A stretch of DNA of 9,877 nt from Planctomycetaceae bacterium (GTDB taxonomy: Bacteria > Planctomycetota > Planctomycetia > Pirellulales > Pirellulaceae), in contig PKCQ01000468.1 in assembly GCA_002862265.1 (NCBI GenBank), positions 1 through 9,877 on the forward strand, read 5' to 3'. Made by a program: the position numbers and the translations under genes. This document shows positions 6,241-9,877 of the stretch, piece after piece. Under the pieces are notes generated by a model, which made no database searches, was not told the origin of the DNA, and was given only the letters and a program-made list of their open reading frames with translations. Position 1 is the stretch's first letter. Each line of letters opens with the position of its first letter.

Positions 6241-6969
6241 GTGGTATTCGCCGTATTTCTTTATCCTTCAGCAATGACATGCGCCACGTGCCATAAGAAG
6301 ATATATGACGAGTGGCGCGACAACGCCCATGCCTCCTCTGTAGACTCACCAATGTTTCAGAAGTTCGAGCAAACAATATCAGACCTGAGTCGCGGGACCG
6401 TAGGGGACTTCTGCGGGCGTTGTCACGCTCCCGTTGCAACTCAAAGGAACCACGATTGTGCCGCCTCAATTGTCGATGTGCCCTACGTCTATCGCGAAGG
6501 TGTGACTTGCGTGGCCTGCCACCGCGTGAAGGAATATTACGGCCGCGTCGATGGAGAATGGCGGATCGAACCAAGACCATTGCAAGCACCGGTTTACGGC
6601 GGTGCCGGAGGTTCTGGCGTGGCGAAAGCGACAGCGGAGTGAGATAAATACAAGGTCAAGCTTGATCCGAATTCGAAAAAACCTGGCCAAGAAATTCACA
6701 TGCAAGGCTACAGGTTCGAGCAACTTGGCGAAAGCGGATTCTGCCAGTCATGCCATTAAGTTGCGGTGCATCCAGGAATCGCACTCGAAGTCGTTTGGGC
6801 ATAGTGCCGAGTGGGTTCTGCCTGCAAGAATGGTGTTATCTGCCAAGATTGTCACATGGGCGTAGTCCCCGGCAAGCCGGAGCGTTACACCTATGACGCA
6901 GTGGCTGAGATGAATGTTTTGTCGGTCAACAATCATCGCGAACATTCGAATCATATTTTCTTCGGCCCT
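6241..6969 (+). pseudogene. Broken pentahaem c-type cytochrome gene, truncated
   Basis: One frame carries five CXXCH haem-attachment motifs: CATCH (6280-6294), CGRCH (6412-6426), CVACH (6508-6522), CQSCH (6742-6756) and CQDCH (6841-6855). The stretches around them (for example KKIYDEWRDNAHAS and the last motif followed by MG) resemble cytochrome-c554-like multihaem proteins that I associate with planctomycetes. Such proteins are exported and carry electrons. The frame is broken by TGA at 6640, TAA at 6757 (directly after haem 4) and TAG at 6802, yet the protein sequence continues without any shift between and after them. The last two stops replace positions where I expect glutamine (His-stop-Val-Ala-Val-His and Val-Trp-Ala-stop). 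No signal peptide or credible start can be assigned; an ATG lies at 6274 and a GTG-started frame reaches back to 5986. The C-terminal part is missing because the frame passes into the barrel protein. Confidence 0.8.
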
Positions 6970-8183
6970 GGAATCTACCCGCGGGCTCGCAACTGGTTCG
7001 GGCGATACAATTTGGTTATCCCACACTTCATGGTCTACGGCGATTACAGAACCGGTGTCGGCGTAAATTGCATTCAGCAAGGCGATGCAAATAGCATGTC
7101 ATTTCGAGCTAACATCGACATGGACTTGGAGATCACTGCCACGGAACGAGTACACGCCTTTGTGACTCCCTTGAACCGCGGAGGTAGTTTCACGCGTTAT
7201 GATTTCACGGATTCGGCAGAGTTCACCAACGGCGGAGACCTGCGGCTCGACACCCTGTTCTTCGAAGGAGACGCAGGATCGATCTGGGGCGGTTTAACGG
7301 GACAGGATGGCCCTTTCGATCTTCCGTTTTCGTGCGGGTTGATACCGTTTTTCTATCAGAACGGGATTTGGGCAAACGACGCGGCGATGGGAGCAGCGGT
7401 TGCATTGCCTTCAAAGCACAATCGTTTGCTTAACTGGTCAAACTTCGATGCAACCTTCTTTCGGGCTTCGGATCAAATCGACAGCGATGCGTTTCTTGGC
7501 GACAACAACGCAGCGGAGTTTTTCGGATCGGCTTGGTTCATCGAAGCCAACGACGGCTTCTGGGAAGTTGACTATGCCTTTATTCATGATGACATCGGTC
7601 AGCATCGGAGCTATCACAACTTTTCTGTCGCCTTCACGCGATGGTATTTGCATCGATTGAGTAACTCTATCCGTTTCGTCACGAACGTTGATCAGGCTTT
7701 ACCTCGCGACCAACGGACGGCTCAAGGAGCCCTGCTGCTGATCGAGAACTCGCTGATCTCCAGAACCCCAAACACCTTCGTGCCCTACTTCAATCTCTGT
7801 TACGGACATGGAAGAACCCAGTCCTTGGCTCGCGATGGCGTAACTGGGGGCATCTTGAACAACGTTGGCATCAACTTCGAATCGGACGGATTGACCGGTT
7901 ACCCGACCTTGGACGCGACTGGAGTGAACACGGTGGGCGGAGCCCTTGGCGTCAACCTGTTGGGGTATAACTTCAGCCATCAACTAGTTCTGGAGGTCGC
8001 CGGGCTGAAGCGAACGGAAGCGCTCGGTTGCGAAATGCTGTGGGCGACCAGTATGCTGCTGGCATACGTTATCAAAGACCTGTCAACAATGCTTGGATCT
8101 GCCGCACAGACCATATGTTCGGGTTCTTAAGAGGCGCCGAAGACATCCGCGGCAGTCGAGTCGAGCTGAGATTTAAGTTCTGA
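6970..8183 (+). pseudogene. Broken outer-membrane beta-barrel (porin-like) gene fused behind the cytochrome remnant
   Basis: After the cytochrome the same frame continues with a sequence typical of an outer-membrane barrel: alternating hydrophobic and polar residues, many aromatic, Gly and Asn residues, and no cysteines after the first few residues until the broken end. From YPRARNWFGRYNLVIPHFM it runs to about 8004 (LVLEVAG). An open frame covers 6811-8130, but its last 40 or so residues lose the barrel pattern. In the next frame the pattern resumes (QYAAGIRYQRPVNNAWI) and ends at TGA 8181-8183 with GSRVELRFKF. The terminal Phe is the hallmark of barrel proteins inserted by BamA. A single missing base near 8006 explains the shift. 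The signal peptide and N-terminus are absent, since the sequence starts directly at the cytochrome join. I infer a former separate porin-like gene; its substrate is unknown. Confidence 0.75.
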
Positions 8184-8356
8184 TTAATCGTTCCAGTACG
8201 AAGTAATGGGTTACCACAGCCCAAACCGTACACCGCATCTTCTTTGTTCGAGTTGTCCGGGACAATCAAGCTTCGGTGGCAGCGATTGCGAAAAACTGCC
8301 AGCGACGTTATCACTGCAACATTCGATTAGATTTACCTGAATCTTGAGGCCCTTGA

Positions 8357-9082
8357 ATGAGTTCTGATCGCATCTACGCGATGCCACTTGGAAAAGTCGG
8401 TAACTTTGTATTCGACGAGAAAGTCGTTGAAGTTTTCCCCGATATGATCCAGCGTTCGGTGCCTGGCTACAGTTCGATTGTTTCCATGACGACAGAGCTC
8501 GCTCAACAGTATTCGCGTCCGGGCGGGCGGATCTACGATCTCGGTTGTTCGCTGGGAGCCTGTACGCTGCCGATGGCCGAAGTGGTTCCGCCCAGTTGCG
8601 AGATCGAGGCAATTGATTCCTCCCAGGCGATGATCGAACGACTGAGGAAGATTATGTCAGACTTGCCGGCTGATGCCGCCAAGGTCAACTTGCATCTTCA
8701 GAACGTGATGTCAGTCGAGTTTGAGCCGTGTTGTTTTGCAGTCTTGAATTTCACTTTGCAATTCATTCCGATTGAGCACCGTGGGGAATTGCTTTCGCGC
8801 GTTGCGGATTCTCTGTGCGAGGGAGGAGCTTTGGTACTTTCTGAGAAAGTGCAGTTTGACTCGGAGGGCGAGCAGAGTTTGATGGTTGATCTGCATCATG
8901 CATTCAAACGGGCCAACGGCTACTCGGCTTTGGAGGTAGCCCAAAAACGTTCCTCGCTCGAAAGAACCTTGCTGCCTGAAACAATTGAAACACACCGCGA
9001 GCGTCTTCTTAAAGGGGGTTTTCGTCAATTTTCCTGCTGGTTTCGTTGCTTCAATTTTGTATCCATGATTGCAATCAAGTAA
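8357..9082 (+). CDS. cmoA: Carboxy-S-adenosyl-L-methionine synthase
   Basis: CmoA converts S-adenosylmethionine and prephenate to carboxy-SAM, which CmoB uses to make 5-carboxymethoxyuridine at the wobble position (U34) of tRNAs. The 241 residues match the family length. The signature block VAEVFPDMIQRSVPGY-type region appears at 24-38 (VEVFPDMIQRSVPGY), the SAM-binding loop DLGCSLGACT at 61-70, the acidic ribose contact in AIDSSQAMIER at 85-95, the LNFTLQF segment at 130-136, and FKRANGYSALEVAQKRS at 183-199. R198 aligns with the arginine reported to bind the carboxylate of carboxy-SAM in E. coli CmoA (R199), which separates it from ordinary methyltransferases. All key residues are present. 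The ATG gives the normal N-terminus; the ribosome site is weak. No cmoB is in the window. It follows the broken cytochrome/porin locus by 173 bp. Confidence 0.95.
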   Translation: MSSDRIYAMPLGKVGNFVFDEKVVEVFPDMIQRSVPGYSSIVSMTTELAQQYSRPGGRIYDLGCSLGACTLPMAEVVPPSCEIEAIDSSQAMIERLRKIMSDLPADAAKVNLHLQNVMSVEFEPCCFAVLNFTLQFIPIEHRGELLSRVADSLCEGGALVLSEKVQFDSEGEQSLMVDLHHAFKRANGYSALEVAQKRSSLERTLLPETIETHRERLLKGGFRQFSCWFRCFNFVSMIAIK

Positions 9083-9147
9083 GCTGAGGCGGAAATGCGG
9101 CTGACTTTTCGCCGCCTGCTACCTTCCCATAACTGCTGTTCTCTCCA

Positions 9148-9877
9148 ATGCAGGAATACGTTATTTCGCGATCGCTTTGCAGACGCTTGTTTTTTCCTTT
9201 AGTTCTTCTAGTCGTCAATGGCTCTTTGACTCACGCGCAGGACATGCGAGTCTACGCAGAAGGCGAGCTGCCGAAAGATCGCCGGCTGGATCCAATGAAG
9301 GATCTAGACGGTTATTTTCCTTTCGAGGTTCCAAATAGCGTCTCACATTGGAAATCCAGGAAGGAGAGATTGCGTAAGCAAGTCTTGCTTGCGACTGGTT
9401 TGTGGCCGGAGTTGCCCCGGCGTACTCCGATGAAGCCGGTGGTGCACGGGCGCGTGCAGCGCGATGGTTTCACGGTTGAAAAGGTCTACTTCGAATCTGT
9501 ACCAAACCATTTTGTTACAGGACTCCTGCTCCGTCCCGACGACGGTAAGAGCCTCAAGCGTCCTGCGGTACTTTGTCCACATGGACACGGCGGTCGGATG
9601 CAAGACTACGGTGCCGACAAGATGCCGGAGCTGCTGGCATCGGGTGCTGAGAAGTTCGCTGAGTCGGGCCGCTTCCCAAAACTAGCCCGCTGCGTTCAAC
9701 TCGCTCGGATGGGCTGCGTTGTGTTCATTTTCGACATGCTCGGGTACGAAGACAGCCAACAGATCTCGTACGACTTAGCGCATCGCTTCAAGACGCAACG
9801 GCCTGCGATGGAGAATAGTGAGAGCTGGGGATTCTTTAGTTGCCAAGCGGAATCCAACCTGCAAAGTATCATGGGAG
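9148..9877 (+). CDS. Secreted alpha/beta hydrolase resembling acetyl xylan esterases, C-terminus cut off
   Basis: The frame is open from the ATG at 9148 to the window end (243 codons). Residues 1-30 look like a signal peptide: basic SRSLCRR, hydrophobic LFFPLVLLVV, and cleavage after THA, so the enzyme should be exported. A helical N-terminal region with KERLRKQVLLATGLWPELPR (72-91) and the strand motif VTGLLLRP (123-130) precede the oxyanion-type motif PHGHGG (144-149) and the strand FIFDMLGYEDS (193-203). This order is that of acetyl-xylan-esterase-like or Abhydrolase_7-type proteins, abundant in planctomycetes and usually tied to polysaccharide breakdown. The nucleophile elbow (GxSxG) and the catalytic Asp and His are beyond the edge, so activity and substrate cannot be judged. 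It follows cmoA by 65 bp on the same strand. No Shine-Dalgarno is evident; the start is chosen from the signal peptide. Confidence 0.85.
   Translation, partial: MQEYVISRSLCRRLFFPLVLLVVNGSLTHAQDMRVYAEGELPKDRRLDPMKDLDGYFPFEVPNSVSHWKSRKERLRKQVLLATGLWPELPRRTPMKPVVHGRVQRDGFTVEKVYFESVPNHFVTGLLLRPDDGKSLKRPAVLCPHGHGGRMQDYGADKMPELLASGAEKFAESGRFPKLARCVQLARMGCVVFIFDMLGYEDSQQISYDLAHRFKTQRPAMENSESWGFFSCQAESNLQSIMG

Noticed and set aside
5951..6589. Minus-strand open frame of 212 codons opposite the cytochrome
   Set aside because: Its first half is antisense to haem motifs 1 to 3. The remainder is arginine-rich with irregular composition and has no family. Part of 6000-6250 may be a relic but cannot be supported as a gene.
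6640..6642. TGA read as selenocysteine, or programmed readthrough of the three stops
   Set aside because: Three different stop codons are present, a TAA follows haem 4 directly, and a frameshift breaks the same locus. Decay explains all of these; I see no SECIS-like structure.
9087..9117. AGGCGG and CCGCCT after cmoA as a terminator
   Set aside because: The stem is six base pairs with a loop of about 19 bases and no T-run follows.
1..9877. tRNA, rRNA, CRISPR array, insertion sequence ends or attachment sites
   Set aside because: I read through for clover-leaf arms, tandem direct repeats, transposase motifs and terminal inverted repeats and found none that could be supported.

Overview
The window most likely comes from a planctomycete of the Pirellulaceae (Rhodopirellula-like) type. 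The base composition is near 50% GC, ribosome binding sites are weak or absent, intergenic gaps are long, and the window carries gene families that I associate with that group: a pentahaem cytochrome, a beta-barrel protein ending in an aromatic residue, and a secreted acetyl-xylan-esterase-like hydrolase. This placement is inference from recalled families, not from a search.

Layout. At the left edge a SlyX-family coiled-coil gene runs off the window on the minus strand (1-173). Divergent from it, behind a good sigma70-like promoter (401-429) and a leader of about 220 nt, is a secreted TPR-PDZ-S41 carboxyl-terminal processing protease (657-2297). A 600-bp gap with only weak minus-strand coding fragments separates it from the convergent minus-strand group PilZ protein (5059-5550), apt (4389-4907) and uvrC (2904-4292). 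The UvrC has every nuclease motif but ends before the usual C-terminal helix-hairpin-helix region. About 690 bp without a convincing gene follows and holds two clear inverted repeats. After it lie a broken plus-strand cytochrome/porin locus (about 6241-8183), an intact cmoA (8357-9082) and the first two thirds or so of a secreted alpha/beta hydrolase (9148 to the right edge).

The most notable region is 6241-8183. One reading frame encodes five CXXCH haem motifs and then passes directly into an outer-membrane beta-barrel sequence. That frame is interrupted by TGA (6640), TAA (6757) and TAG (6802). Near the 3' end a one-base deletion (about 8006) throws the barrel out of frame; its true C-terminus, ending in Arg-Phe-Lys-Phe, is recovered in the next frame and stops at 8181-8183. 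I read this as the decaying, internally deleted remnant of a neighbouring cytochrome gene and barrel gene, a pairing reminiscent of porin-cytochrome conduits that move electrons across the outer membrane. The remaining genes are housekeeping: DNA repair (uvrC), purine salvage (apt), tRNA wobble modification (cmoA), envelope proteolysis, and a probable cyclic-di-GMP receptor.
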